Assembly: GCF_041200145.1 (NCBI RefSeq)
Contig: NZ_CP165734.1
Span: forward strand, 62,001 to 126,000
Length of the DNA: 64,000 nucleotides
Direction: 5' to 3'
Source: Bradyrhizobium sp. LLZ17
Lineage (GTDB): Bacteria; Pseudomonadota; Alphaproteobacteria; Rhizobiales; Xanthobacteraceae
Shown: piece by piece, positions 18,021-26,768 of the stretch
Layout of the letters: the number at the start of each line of letters is the position of its first letter
Position numbering within the stretch: position 1 is the stretch's first letter
The notes under the pieces: generated by a model
Database searches by the model: none
Seen by the model: the letters and a program-made list of their open reading frames with translations, nothing else
Told to the model about the DNA's origin: nothing
Translations under genes and position numbers: made by a program

Positions 18021-18288
18021 GTTGTGGCGTGCATCTGCCTCGACTAAGCGCGAAGGTTACGATGCTGCCGGAGGCTCGGACCATTTGCACCGAACAGTAC
18101 GGTACCTCAACCAAGCAGAGGCAGGCTTCTCGGCGCAAGCCCGAAGCCGAGGTGCTCGTCTATTTCTCATCTCGCGGCGGAACTTGCGCCGGCTCGCAAG
18201 GCCGATGGTTTCTTTTGGAAGCCAAGCTGACACAAGCCTTTTTCAGACGTAGGCTGCTCGACAGTCGCCCTTTCGGTCCGAGCAAAAG

Positions 18289-18618
18289 ATGAAGAGACTG
18301 CTAGCCGTCGTCACCGTTCTGCTTCTGCCGATAACGTGCCTGAACGCTGGATCAACCATCGTCGGCGCTGGCTCTCAGTCTTGCAAAGCCTGGATAAGCA
18401 GGAAGAAGAACCCCGTCGTGAAGGAAGCGTTCGAATCCTGGGTCATGGGCTTCGTCAGCGGGCTCAATGTCAGCGGTGATAGAGAGATTGTCGGCGGCGG
18501 CGATTTCTCCGCGATTGTTGCCTGGATGGATCGGCGCTGCAGCTCCAATCCTTCAGATCAAATCGGGGTCGCAGCTCTGGATCTTGCCATGGAATTGGCC
18601 GGTAACGCGAAGCACTGA
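18289..18618 (+). CDS. Small exported protein of unknown function
   Basis: A 109-aa protein with a signal peptide (MKRLLAVVTVLLLPITC). The mature part has two cysteines (SCKAWI and DRRCSSNP) and the pattern SWVMGFVSGLN...DFSAIVAWMD, which recalls small periplasmic Rap1a/HdeA-like helical proteins; that resemblance is weak. The ATG is supported by the signal sequence, and the ribosome site is poor. It stands alone between a porin and a collagen-like lipoprotein. It is probably a periplasmic protein with one disulphide. Confidence 0.6.
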   Translation: MKRLLAVVTVLLLPITCLNAGSTIVGAGSQSCKAWISRKKNPVVKEAFESWVMGFVSGLNVSGDREIVGGGDFSAIVAWMDRRCSSNPSDQIGVAALDLAMELAGNAKH

Positions 18619-18752
18619 TCTTATCGGGCCGCCGGTTCACGCTGGTGGTTGTTAACCGAAGCAGGCTATTTTCGGGGATCTGTAGGATCGATTTCGGCCA
18701 TTGCCCCTGGCTCTCGACTCATTTCCTCTATCCGACGGGCCAACCCGGACTC

Positions 18753-18783
18753 AAAAAACCCGCCGACCTTGCGACCGGCGGGA
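18753..18783 (-). terminator. Rho-independent terminator of the collagen-like gene
   Basis: Read on the minus strand, CCCGCCGG-TCGCAAGG-TCGGCGGG runs into TTTTTTGAG. It is about 65 bases downstream of the collagen-like gene stop, in its direction of transcription. Confidence 0.85.
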
Positions 18784-18845
18784 ATTAACTGAGATGCGAT
18801 CACACGTGATCGCATGTAGCTGTTAGCAGGCGAAAGAGAAAAGGC

Positions 18846-19220
18846 CTACTTCTTCATGCAGAGGCCGACCGTCGGCGAGGTGCCGCATTTTGCGCCATCC
18901 GATGCTCCGCCGCTCGGGCAGAATACGGAAACCAACGTTTCGCTATTGTCGCAATTTACAGCGCCATCTGCCTGCACCACTCGGATGTTCGTAGTGGCCG
19001 GATCCCCCTTATCCCCCTTGTCGCCCTTCGGCCCCTGCGGGCCCTGGGGCCCTTGCGCGCCGGCAGGTCCTTGCGGGCCCGGAACACCCTGTACGCCTTG
19101 CGCGCCTTGCGGACCGGCCGGACCTTGTGGGCCAGGATCCCCCTTGGGACCAGGATCTCTTCCGCAGCCTGCAAGGGCGAGAGCGGCGACAAGCGCGAGA
19201 GCCGTTGTCAATTTGTGCAT
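18846..19220 (-). CDS. Collagen-like (Gly-X-Y) lipoprotein
   Basis: A 124-aa protein starting with a lipoprotein signal ([14 protein letters not shown], lipobox LAGC at residues 16-19). Then come about 50 residues of perfect Gly-X-Y triplets rich in GPQ, GPA and GDK (residues about 23-73), and a C-terminal Cys-rich cap ([27 protein letters not shown]). Bacterial collagen-like stalks trimerise into triple helices; the cap may be a trimerisation or binding domain. It should be anchored to the outer membrane. It has its own terminator and is probably monocistronic. Function unknown. Confidence 0.88.
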   Translation of the reverse strand: MHKLTTALALVAALALAGCGRDPGPKGDPGPQGPAGPQGAQGVQGVPGPQGPAGAQGPQGPQGPKGDKGDKGDPATTNIRVVQADGAVNCDNSETLVSVFCPSGGASDGAKCGTSPTVGLCMKK

Positions 19221-20101
19221 GTTTCTCTCCCTACAATCGCTTCATTAAATCCGTTGCAGTTAGATCCAGCAATAGCAGCCCGAAGGCGGGCCACCTCCGA
19301 ACGGGCCTCCTAATTCCAGCCGCAGAGGCCAACATTCTCGACCGGCTGCCGACGCACTGACCGTTTGCAATCCACCTAGAGCCCGGAAATCAGCGTCTGG
19401 ATCGTTTGCGGGGAGTACCTTTGGCAGCAAATCAGGCGAAATTTGAGAGCGGTACCTATTGGGCTTTGGCTCTTCTGCTTGGGTATCTTTAGCCCGCTTG
19501 TTTTCGCAGTCCAGTCTTCAGCTCGAGTTAGCAGCAGCTCGCTCGTCTCGCCGAATGTCATTGGAATCTCAGCCGGTAAGTGAGGGCGGAAAGTGCGGCC
19601 GTGACACTGAGGACGAACGCGAGTACCGGTACAAGCCAGCAAGAGCTTCCCTCCTTCCAGAGGCCGAACGGATCAAGCCCGCGCGCCTTGGCCAGGTAGA
19701 CGGAATCGAAGACGGCAAAGTGCAGCAGATCGGCGCTATAGCTGACTTTTCCGAGCGAGCAGACGGCTCGAAAACGATGAACTGGGACCGCGCGAACGGA
19801 AGGTAGTGCGCCATCACGAGCCACTACATCACTACTCCAGTGTGACGCGAAACAGAGGCCGCACGAAGAATGCAGCGGCGCAGTCCTGTCGCGCATGCCA
19901 CGACATCGTCAGCGTGAAAGCACTAGCCACACAAAACAGCTGCACGCCCCTCGCACCTTGCTCGATCAGGGTTTCAGTATCCTGCTGACGAACAGGATGC
20001 GCCTCGGCGGGGTGTAGGACGACCTATCAAGGGAAGGACGGCATGTTTCGGTTCGATCGCAGCATTCTCATGCACATGCGGACCGATGTTCATGTGTTCT
20101 C
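19221..20101. other. Gene-poor stretch before cassette copy 2
   Basis: About 880 bp with overlapping short frames on both strands but no frame with family features, a signal peptide or a strong start. It probably contains the promoter of the collagen-like gene near 19230-19260 and otherwise decayed DNA between the two phage-type cassettes. Confidence 0.45.
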
Positions 20102-20680
20102 TTAGCGCCCAGGACGGATCGGTCCACCTGCGAGCCGCTGGCTCCTGATTTCGCGGAGCAGCAGCATACGCCTTGTTTGTGCGGCATTGAGCAGACCTTC
20201 GAACAGCACGAACATCTCGCGCGCCTGCACGTAGACTTCGGTGCTGATGGCAAGCTGGTCGAAGCCATGGGCGGCAAGGCGCGTGTCGATTTCGGTGGCA
20301 GCCATCGGATCGATCCGCCAGCTCAGGGCGTTTTGCAGCGTGTAATACTCGGCGCCATCTTGGCATTCGGGTGCGATACCAACCAAGTCGATGCGCCGTA
20401 GCGCGGCCTCGATCGCCTTGTGACGACAGCTCTCAAGAAGCTTGTGTCGTAACAGCCGATAGCGTTGGATCTCCCAGGACAGTTCAGCGATATCGATCGC
20501 GAGCAGCCATTCGATGGCGGATCGCGGCGCGAGGTCGGCGAAGATCGCATGTCGCAGCATCTGGTAGTGCTCGAGGCTCTCGCCCGGCAGCAGCAAAGGC
20601 GGCGCCGCCAAGGCCTCAAACTCGATGGGCAGCGCGGTCGCGGTGAGCGGGCGCGCGGTCGGGAATGGCCCGTTCATCAT
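20102..20680 (-). CDS. Conserved phage-cassette protein of unknown function, copy 2
   Basis: This 192-aa paralogue of the gene at 9517-10095 shows the same landmarks: [77 protein letters not shown] longer frame runs upstream through ERF coding sequence, but the ATG that overlaps the ERF stop (ATGATG) is the right start by comparison with copy 1. The C-terminus is basic ([14 protein letters not shown]). Unknown function; it co-occurs with the recombination pair in both cassettes. Confidence 0.74.
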   Translation of the reverse strand: MMNGPFPTARPLTATALPIEFEALAAPPLLLPGESLEHYQMLRHAIFADLAPRSAIEWLLAIDIAELSWEIQRYRLLRHKLLESCRHKAIEAALRRIDLVGIAPECQDGAEYYTLQNALSWRIDPMAATEIDTRLAAHGFDQLAISTEVYVQAREMFVLFEGLLNAAQTRRMLLLREIRSQRLAGGPIRPGR

Positions 20681-21804
20681 GGTGAGGCCTCCGAGCCGAG
20701 GTGCGTGGTGGGAGCCGCGCTGGCGATTGCGGTTTGATCGTGGACCGGGCTTGCCGCCCACAGCTGTTGCGCGCAGGGCAGGGGCGAGATCTGCAGGTTG
20801 GACCACCACGCACGCTCGTTGCCTTGGCGGTGCAGCTCCTGGTGATGCGCGCGGCACAACGGCACCGTGAACTCGTCGCTGACCTTGCGGCCGAGCGCCC
20901 GCGGCTGGGCAAACTTCAGATGGTGGGCATCGCACGGGGTTTGCTGGCAGACCAGGCAGGGCTGCCCGCAGACGAATAGCAGGTGCGCCTTGCTGCGCTT
21001 GCGGGGCGACTCCTTGGGATGAGCGATCCCGGCTTCGGGTGCGGCAGGCAGCGCTAGCTGCAACGCAGCCTCGTCGTCAGCCGCAGGGACCGGCGCTGCC
21101 GCCGCGGAAGGCGCGGCCTCCTCAAGCTTGGCCTGATAGGCCGCCTCGACGATCCGCGCGTCGGCTTCCGATAGCGTGTTTTTCAGCGGTAGGCTGGCCT
21201 TGCACCAAGTGAGCAGGTCTTCGCCGGCGGTCAAGGATGCGAGCTGGTTCACGAGCTGAGCCCGGAGCTCCGCGGACTGCGGCAGCTCCAGGACCGCGTC
21301 TCGATTGAGCCGGCGGTTGGCGGGCTTGGCTTTGGCGCCGCTTGCTGCGTGTGGCTGCGCGGCTGGCGCGTCGGCCACCACGTCGGGAGCATCCAGATCG
21401 TCCTCGCCAGCAATGCCGACGAGCGTGAACAGCGCATAGCGCCGGGCATACGTCAGCGCTGCGCCCATGCGGTGTGGCGCGGCAGTTTCAGTGACGCCGC
21501 ACACCGGCCAGTCGGAGGCAATCCATTCGCCCGAGCTGTGCAGGAGGGTGGTCGTGAGCTTGATCAGCCCGGTCTCGGCATCGATCGTGGTGGCCTGTAC
21601 GGTGGCGATCTCGTGTTTGGTGAGGCACTTGCGCACGATCTCGAGGCCGCTGGCGAGCGAGGCATAGCGGAAGGTGCGGCTCTCCTCGCGCGGGAAGGGC
21701 GATATGATGGTCGCGGTTAACAGCTTCTCCGGGTTTTCCAGCTCGGCCTGCGCCCTGGCGAGCGCGCTGGCGAGCTGGCTGAGGGTCTCACTGCAAGGCT
21801 GCAT
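20677..21804 (-). CDS. ERF-family single-strand annealing protein fused to HNH-like zinc domain, copy 2
   Basis: This 375-aa protein is the diverged twin of the gene at 10092-11273. The ERF core has [46 protein letters not shown] and [12 protein letters not shown]. The linker is shorter and Ala/Pro-rich. The C-terminal zinc module has [17 protein letters not shown] and [11 protein letters not shown], followed by [14 protein letters not shown]. It starts MQPCSETL at an ATG, whereas copy 1 uses GTG. Together with the YqaJ nuclease upstream it would form a two-component recombination system; the HNH-like part may add DNA binding or cutting. It overlaps the next gene by four bases. Confidence 0.86.
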   Translation of the reverse strand: MQPCSETLSQLASALARAQAELENPEKLLTATIISPFPREESRTFRYASLASGLEIVRKCLTKHEIATVQATTIDAETGLIKLTTTLLHSSGEWIASDWPVCGVTETAAPHRMGAALTYARRYALFTLVGIAGEDDLDAPDVVADAPAAQPHAASGAKAKPANRRLNRDAVLELPQSAELRAQLVNQLASLTAGEDLLTWCKASLPLKNTLSEADARIVEAAYQAKLEEAAPSAAAAPVPAADDEAALQLALPAAPEAGIAHPKESPRKRSKAHLLFVCGQPCLVCQQTPCDAHHLKFAQPRALGRKVSDEFTVPLCRAHHQELHRQGNERAWWSNLQISPLPCAQQLWAASPVHDQTAIASAAPTTHLGSEASP

Positions 21805-21825
21805 GGCGCTGTCCGCTGCTCAAAG

Positions 21826-22059
21826 TTAGCGATGGTTGAGGACGTCCAGCTGCATCGTCAGGACGAGCCCGGCGGCGACCAACTGGTGCTCCAGGTGACG
21901 GATCAGGACGAGAAGGACGGGGTCCTGCGCGCAGCTTGGCTCAAGCCCGCGCAGTTTGGCCCACAGTTCGCTGAACAGCTCGAAGACGGCTCGGTACGGC
22001 TCCGGGGGATCCAAGGACGGATCGAGATGGACGAAGTCAAAAGGCGACGGCATCGGCAT
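21826..22059 (-). CDS. Small orphan protein, paralogue of the 73-aa protein at 23186
   Basis: A 77-aa acidic protein lying between YqaJ and ERF in cassette 2. It shares the pattern F.F.HLDP..DPPE.Y.A at the N-terminus and HLE.QLVAAGLVL..QLD at the C-terminus with the gene at 23186-23407, so the two arose by duplication. Cassette 1 lacks this gene. No known family. It is probably a small helical accessory protein of the phage recombination operon. Confidence 0.65.
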   Translation of the reverse strand: MPMPSPFDFVHLDPSLDPPEPYRAVFELFSELWAKLRGLEPSCAQDPVLLVLIRHLEHQLVAAGLVLTMQLDVLNHR

Positions 22060-22120
22060 ATCCTGCGAAGCATCGGAGATGGAGCCGGACCAAAGCTGCG
22101 CGACCCGGCTGAGCTCGGCC

Positions 22121-22948
22121 TTATGCGGCGTCGATTACGTCGAAACTGATCGCACCCGCCTTGGAGCGCTTAGCACGCAAGCCGTGGCCCCTCGCCTCCT
22201 TGGCGTCTTCCGGCACCAGCGCCTTGAGCTCCGTCTTCGCCCGCTCGTGCTCGAGCGCCGCGCTGCGGGTTTTGCGATAGAGCACGGCAAATTCCGCCCA
22301 GGCGTTTGAGCCACTCATGTCCACGACCCGGATCGCCGCCAGCCGCGGCCGCGGCGGCTCGATGCCAAACAGCTGCGGTGCCTCGCCGCTCTGCACGCAG
22401 CGCCAGAACTTCTTCTCCGCGGTGAGCAACAGCGGGTCGGCATGGACCTTGATCTCCACCCACTTGCCGCCACCGGTGATGATCGACAGCACCGCCGAAC
22501 GGGCGGCGATCACCCACATGTTGTGCTGCAGCTGCGCCATATGCTTGTCGGCCGCGGCCTCCTCGCTGAAGGCCCAGGGCAGCATGAACTTGGCCTCGAA
22601 CACCGCGCCGGTTTCGGCGACGATGCCGTCGAGCGTGGCCGCCATCCAGCGGTGGACCGGATGCCGGACCCGTTTCTGAATATCCGTAACGGTGGCACCC
22701 GACGCGCGCTGGTACCAGGTCCGGTTGAGGTCTTCGGTCACGGAGCCGAGCTGCACGATCAGGTTTTGTGCAAAATCTTGCGGCGCGATCTCGCCGCGCT
22801 TTTCGCGCCACAGACGCGTGAGATCGTCCTGATCATGGCCCATGATGATGCGGGCATCGGAGCCGCCGATGAAGGCGCGCCGGTCACTCGGGTTGAATGT
22901 GATGATGGAACAGGGCGCCTCGGCGCCCTCGGTTGGAATGGTGGCCAC
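22121..22948 (-). CDS. YqaJ-like viral recombinase / exonuclease, copy 2
   Basis: The diverged twin of the gene at 11257-12117. It has [12 protein letters not shown], the catalytic set TLDG plus FEAK, and the motif QLQHNMWV, so the PD-(D/E)xK nuclease is intact. It lacks four residues present in copy 1 (YQHL, after the HADPL motif) without frame damage. A longer frame runs upstream through the repeated regulatory element, but the GTG with GAGGAGATA just upstream matches copy 1. It is expected to resect DNA ends for ERF. Downstream are the 77-aa gene, ERF copy 2 and the 192-aa gene. Confidence 0.87.
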   Translation of the reverse strand: MATIPTEGAEAPCSIITFNPSDRRAFIGGSDARIIMGHDQDDLTRLWREKRGEIAPQDFAQNLIVQLGSVTEDLNRTWYQRASGATVTDIQKRVRHPVHRWMAATLDGIVAETGAVFEAKFMLPWAFSEEAAADKHMAQLQHNMWVIAARSAVLSIITGGGKWVEIKVHADPLLLTAEKKFWRCVQSGEAPQLFGIEPPRPRLAAIRVVDMSGSNAWAEFAVLYRKTRSAALEHERAKTELKALVPEDAKEARGHGLRAKRSKAGAISFDVIDAA

Positions 22949-23046
22949 CAGTATCTCCTCAGGTGTGACGCGGCCTGACGCCGCACCAGCAAAAGCCCCG
23001 CGATTGGGAGGGGAGATACCGGGGCCTTGGCGCGCCCGGTCCGACT

Positions 23047-23112
23047 CAGTAACGCTCCTTTTGCCGCGGAATGCCAGTGCTTTCTGCAGCAAGGTTCTTG
23101 CTCTTTTGGCCC
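23047..23112 (-). promoter_or_regulatory. Shared promoter/operator-like element, copy 2
   Basis: The clearest copy: plus-strand CAGTAACGCTCC, GGAATGCCAGTGCTTTCT and the palindrome AGCAAG-GTT-CTTGCT (23089-23103, six-base perfect arms). It lies about 140 bp upstream of YqaJ copy 2. It matches the elements at 12227-12292 and 23442-23507. Confidence 0.7.
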
Positions 23113-23185
23113 GGTGCACGGCATCGTTAGCGGCTTTGAACCGGCGCGCTGCCGCCTTGATCTGGCAACGCCAAACTAGCTAGCT

Positions 23186-23407
23186 TCACCAGACGAGATC
23201 GAGCTGCACGCTGAGCACGAGGCCCGCAGCGACCAGTTGAGCTTCAAGGTGACCGGTCAGAGCCGTGAGAAACGGATCGTCGTTGCAATCGGCGCGAAAC
23301 GCGCGCACGCGGCCCCAGACATCGGCCAGCAGCTCCGCCGCCGCTTGGTAGCGCTCCGGCGGATCACAGGCGGGATCGAGATGGGCAAATTCGAAGGGCG
23401 GCTCCAT
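23186..23407 (-). CDS. Small orphan protein, paralogue of the 77-aa protein at 21826
   Basis: A 73-aa acidic protein starting MEPPFEFAHLDPACDPPERY and ending in QLVAAGLVLSVQLDLVW. It clearly resembles the 77-aa protein 1.1 kb downstream. It has its own copy of the regulatory element about 80 bp upstream of the start, so it may be a separate transcription unit or the first gene of the recombination operon. No recognised domain. It is small, soluble and probably helical. Confidence 0.66.
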   Translation of the reverse strand: MEPPFEFAHLDPACDPPERYQAAAELLADVWGRVRAFRADCNDDPFLTALTGHLEAQLVAAGLVLSVQLDLVW

Positions 23408-23441
23408 CGTTGTCTCCGGGACAAAGGCGGCTCAGACTTGG

Positions 23442-23507
23442 TCAGTAACGCTCCGTTGGCGCAGCAATGCCAGTGCTTTCTCCAGCAAGATTGTTGTTTT
23501 TTGACCG
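23442..23507 (-). promoter_or_regulatory. Shared promoter/operator-like element, copy 3
   Basis: The third copy: GTCAGTAACGCTCC, CAATGCCAGTGCTTTCT and AGCAAGATTGTTGTT (23484-23498, one arm base changed). It lies about 80 bp upstream of the 73-aa gene and just downstream of the terminase gene. Confidence 0.66.
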
Positions 23508-23600
23508 GCGGCCTGCTGCGTTGGTTCGGAGTGGCTCCGATGCGCTCGGTCCGCCATGTCAGGGCGAGGGCGGTTTGGCTCTCGGCCCCGTGGAGCGGGT

Positions 23601-25031
23601 CTAGCATCCGAACGGGTCTTTGCTGACGGAACTACAACCCATATCGGAATCGTTGACCATTGCACGCGTGGCCGCCCAGTTGAGGAATTGCGAGGTGCTA
23701 TCGACCTGGTCATCGTGCCTTCCGTAGGGAAAGGCCAGAAGCTCCAACAAATAGTCATCGAGCCAAGGAGCATCGGACGGCAGGTGCACTTGTCCAGCCT
23801 CGATCCGGGAGGATGGCGCCGCCATTCGATCGATTTTGCTGCCCTGCGGCTTGATGCCGGTCGGACGCGGCATTCCATCCAGCAGATCGTGTTGCAGGTC
23901 TTGCAGCATCGCCATGCCAGGACCCGCGTCCTCGATCAAAACCGCTTCTACCTGATGTCTTGCGGCCAGCGCCGCCGCGGCGCGGCGCAGGTCGGGATAT
24001 TGCTGTCGCACGCGGTAGACATCGATGAGATAATAGTCTCTGCCTATCAATCGCCAGGTGGTGCAAACCGAAAAGTCATTTCCGCTTCCGGTCATCACGG
24101 CGGTATCCCAGCTCTGCACGACACGGTCGCCGCTGCGAGCGGGTGGCAGCTGATCGTACCGCCGAAACCAGTCCCGCTTGATGAGATTGCCTTCGAGCGG
24201 CACCGGCCGTTGCTGGTATTGTGCCGAGAATTGCAGGCTGCCGATTTCGGCCTTGATCAGCTCCAGCACCGGCTTGCTCTCGCGCTGCGGGTGCAAAAGG
24301 TCGCCGGCGCGGCGGTGAAAGACGCGATCCTTGCCGATGGCGATGATGCTATCTTCGACGGCGATGGCCGGCAGATCAAGGTGATGCCAGCCGCCGGTTT
24401 GCAACAGATGACCGGCGAGATCATCTTCATGCAGGCGCTGCATCACCGCGACGATGCGGCCGGTTTCCTTATGGTTCAATCGCGACACCAGGGTGCTGCC
24501 ATACCAGTCGATGACGCGCTGGCGCGCGGGCTCCGACATCGCCTCCTCCGCCTTGAGCGGATCATCGATGATGATGAGGTCCGCACCCCGCCCGGTCAGG
24601 GTCCCGCCGACGGAGGTTGCATATCGGCTGCCGCCCGCCGTGGTCACGAGTTCGGTGCCGGTATCCTTGGCTGCGCACATGGCCGGAAACAGCTCCTGGT
24701 ACCAGGCCGATTCGACCAGCATTCTGAACTGGCGATGCAGCTCGGCGGACAGCTCGCTGGCGTAGCTGACGACGATGATGCGGCGGGCGGGATCGTGACC
24801 GAGCAGCCAAGCCACGAACGCGACCGAAACGGAGAGCGATTTCAGCGACCGCGGCGGCTGGTTGACGAGAAGCCGACGGCAATCGCCGGCGTGGACGCGC
24901 ATGAGCTGGAAGACGATGGCGTCGATGTGCCAGCCATGAAGATACTCGGTGCCCGGAAAGACGGTGGCGAACACCCTTTGGATGAAATAACGCAAATCGG
25001 TTCGGAGCAGCGCCGCCAGGCGCGGCATCAT
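23601..25031 (-). CDS. Phage terminase large subunit
   Basis: A 476-aa DNA-packaging motor protein. The ATPase domain has the Walker-A-like NQPPRSLKS (about residue 60), Walker B LIIIDDPLKAEE and the coupling region IVAVMQRLHEDDLAGH. The C-terminal RNase-H-like nuclease has SWDTAV, IEDAGPG and HDDQVDS, with all acidic residues present. Terminases cut and pump phage DNA into capsids. The gene starts at an ATG overlapping the DUF5681 stop by four bases. No portal, protease or capsid gene follows; the next genes are the small 73-aa protein and YqaJ. It belongs to a remnant or satellite. Confidence 0.93.
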   Translation of the reverse strand: MMPRLAALLRTDLRYFIQRVFATVFPGTEYLHGWHIDAIVFQLMRVHAGDCRRLLVNQPPRSLKSLSVSVAFVAWLLGHDPARRIIVVSYASELSAELHRQFRMLVESAWYQELFPAMCAAKDTGTELVTTAGGSRYATSVGGTLTGRGADLIIIDDPLKAEEAMSEPARQRVIDWYGSTLVSRLNHKETGRIVAVMQRLHEDDLAGHLLQTGGWHHLDLPAIAVEDSIIAIGKDRVFHRRAGDLLHPQRESKPVLELIKAEIGSLQFSAQYQQRPVPLEGNLIKRDWFRRYDQLPPARSGDRVVQSWDTAVMTGSGNDFSVCTTWRLIGRDYYLIDVYRVRQQYPDLRRAAAALAARHQVEAVLIEDAGPGMAMLQDLQHDLLDGMPRPTGIKPQGSKIDRMAAPSSRIEAGQVHLPSDAPWLDDYLLELLAFPYGRHDDQVDSTSQFLNWAATRAMVNDSDMGCSSVSKDPFGC

Positions 25032-25441
25032 GTGTCGTCGTCCTCGTCGTCGCGCTGGAGCGGAGCCGCAGCGCGCGCCAGGATGTCCCGCTCATAGGCA
25101 TCGAGGATGGCCTGATCGTCGGCCGACAAGCTCTCCGGGGTCTCCTCCGCCGCGCTACCGTTTGCTGTCGCGGCCAAGGCGAGCAATTTGTCCAGCGCTC
25201 TGACGTCTTTACCCAGTGCTTTCTCCATGAGACAAAGCAATGCCGCCCGTTGCGTTGTGACACGTCGTGGCTTGCCACCCTGATTCAGAGTGACCATGAT
25301 CCGAAGGGTGTTTTTCAGGTCGGTAGCAAAATTCGAGTGGCCCTTCGGACGGCCGCGGGGGTTTCCGGATTGCCCCGGCTTGAAACGGCTGTGAAGCGGC
25401 GGTCTGCCATAGCCGGCGTTCTTAGGCGATTTTTTAGCCAT
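25028..25441 (-). CDS. DUF5681-type protein, probable small terminase-associated subunit
   Basis: A 137-aa protein with the DUF5681 signature at the N-terminus: RFKPGQSGNPRGRPKG. A helical middle part (LKNTLRIMV, ALLCLMEKALGKDVRALDKLLAL) precedes an acidic tail ending in EDDDT. DUF5681 proteins typically sit just before terminase large subunits and may recognise DNA as a small-terminase substitute; that role is inferred. It overlaps the terminase by four bases and the methyltransferase by eight, so the three are one operon. Confidence 0.84.
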   Translation of the reverse strand: MAKKSPKNAGYGRPPLHSRFKPGQSGNPRGRPKGHSNFATDLKNTLRIMVTLNQGGKPRRVTTQRAALLCLMEKALGKDVRALDKLLALAATANGSAAEETPESLSADDQAILDAYERDILARAAAPLQRDDEDDDT

Positions 25442-26768
25442 GCGTTTGCTCCAGGGTCGCGGTGCCAGTTGACGCGAACGGCTCGCCGGATTCGGCGTGC
25501 ACCGCCACCTTGCCGGTCAGATGTTGCCAGCGCCGGATCGTGACATCGACATAGCCCGGGTCGAGTTCGAGCAGCCGGGCCCGGCGCCGGGTCCGCTCTG
25601 CGGCGATCAGAGTCGTGCCGGCGCCGCCGAACGGGTCGAGCACGATGTCGTGCTCGTTGGTGCAATCGCGGATCGCATCGGCAATGAGCGCGACCGGTTT
25701 GACGGTCGGATGCAGCGCAAGCTTGGATTTCGGCGAACCGGTCCAGCTGTTTTGGTGGTCCCACACGTTGCATCTGTTCCGACCGTTGCGGCCGAGCTCG
25801 ACGTTGTTGAGGTGGGGCGCACGGCCCTTCTTGAAAACGAAGACGAGCTCATGCTTGGAGCGGTAGAAGCTGCCCAAGCCGGCGCGCGGCTTGTTCCAAA
25901 CGCACAAATTGAGCTGTTGATCGTAGATAGGGCGGGTTGCGTTGAGCAGTTGGCCCATGCCGCGCCAATCCATGCAAATGAAGTGCAGTGAGCCATCGAC
26001 CGCGTGCTCGCAGGCCAACGCACAGAATGCGGCCAGGAACGCCTCGAACTCGGCCAAGGACATTTCTCCCGAGGCCATCGCGAAGTCAGGGTGCTTGGTC
26101 CTGCCCTTCCCAGACGCATTTCCATCGATCGCGACGTTGTAGGGCGGATCGGCGAACATCATGCGGGCGTGCTCGCCCTGCATCAGCCGAGCATAGCTCT
26201 CCGCCTGGCGCGCATCGGCGCAGATGAGACGATGCTGATCCAAAAGCCAGAGGTCGCCGGGCTTGCTGACCGCGGGGCCACGATCGCGTGGCGGCAGCGC
26301 GTCCTCCAGATCGTCTGCGTCCGACAACAAAAGGTCGATTTGTCCGATCGAAAATCCGGTCAGTTGCAGCTCGACTTTTGGCTCGAGGGCAAGCAGCTCG
26401 GTCAACTCGACGCGCAACCCCGGCATGTCCCAGGTGGCGTCCTCGCTCAAGCGGTTGAGCGCTAGTCGCAGCATCCGGAGCTGCACCTCGTTGAGATCGT
26501 GCAGGGTGACGACCGGCACCTCATCGAGCCCGAGCTGCCGGGCGGCTGCGACCAGCGCCCAGCCGGATACCACCCGGCGCTTGGCATCGACGACAATCGG
26601 AAGAACGAATCCGAACTCCTGCAGGCTGGCCGCGAGCTTCCCAATCTGGCCCTTGGCGTGTCGGCGCGTTTGCTGGCCCAGCGGCTTGAGCTCGTCAATC
26701 CGCACACGAACGGGGGTGAGGTCATGGCGCAGCGGATAGCCATTGGTTCGTACATCGCGATGCTGCAT
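25434..26768 (-). CDS. ParB-domain DNA methyltransferase (beta-class N6-adenine/N4-cytosine)
   Basis: The N-terminal ~110 residues form a ParB/Srx-like domain (LKPLGQQTRRH, LQEFGFVLPIVVD, VVSGWALVAAARQLGL). The C-terminal part is a DNA methyltransferase with catalytic motif IV ADPPYNV, then the target-recognition part, then motif X/I block HPTVKPVALI and LDPFGGAGTTLIAAE. That order marks the beta class. Phages use such enzymes to escape host restriction. A longer ATG frame starts 81 bases upstream; I prefer this start because it sits at the normal beginning of the ParB domain with AAGG upstream. It is the first gene of the packaging operon. Confidence 0.9.
   Translation of the reverse strand: MQHRDVRTNGYPLRHDLTPVRVRIDELKPLGQQTRRHAKGQIGKLAASLQEFGFVLPIVVDAKRRVVSGWALVAAARQLGLDEVPVVTLHDLNEVQLRMLRLALNRLSEDATWDMPGLRVELTELLALEPKVELQLTGFSIGQIDLLLSDADDLEDALPPRDRGPAVSKPGDLWLLDQHRLICADARQAESYARLMQGEHARMMFADPPYNVAIDGNASGKGRTKHPDFAMASGEMSLAEFEAFLAAFCALACEHAVDGSLHFICMDWRGMGQLLNATRPIYDQQLNLCVWNKPRAGLGSFYRSKHELVFVFKKGRAPHLNNVELGRNGRNRCNVWDHQNSWTGSPKSKLALHPTVKPVALIADAIRDCTNEHDIVLDPFGGAGTTLIAAERTRRRARLLELDPGYVDVTIRRWQHLTGKVAVHAESGEPFASTGTATLEQTHG

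Noticed and set aside
23556..25097. Long plus-strand frame of 513 codons opposite the terminase
   Set aside because: It mirrors a terminase with full motifs on the other strand. The plus frame has no family features and a composition typical of an antisense shadow in high-GC DNA.
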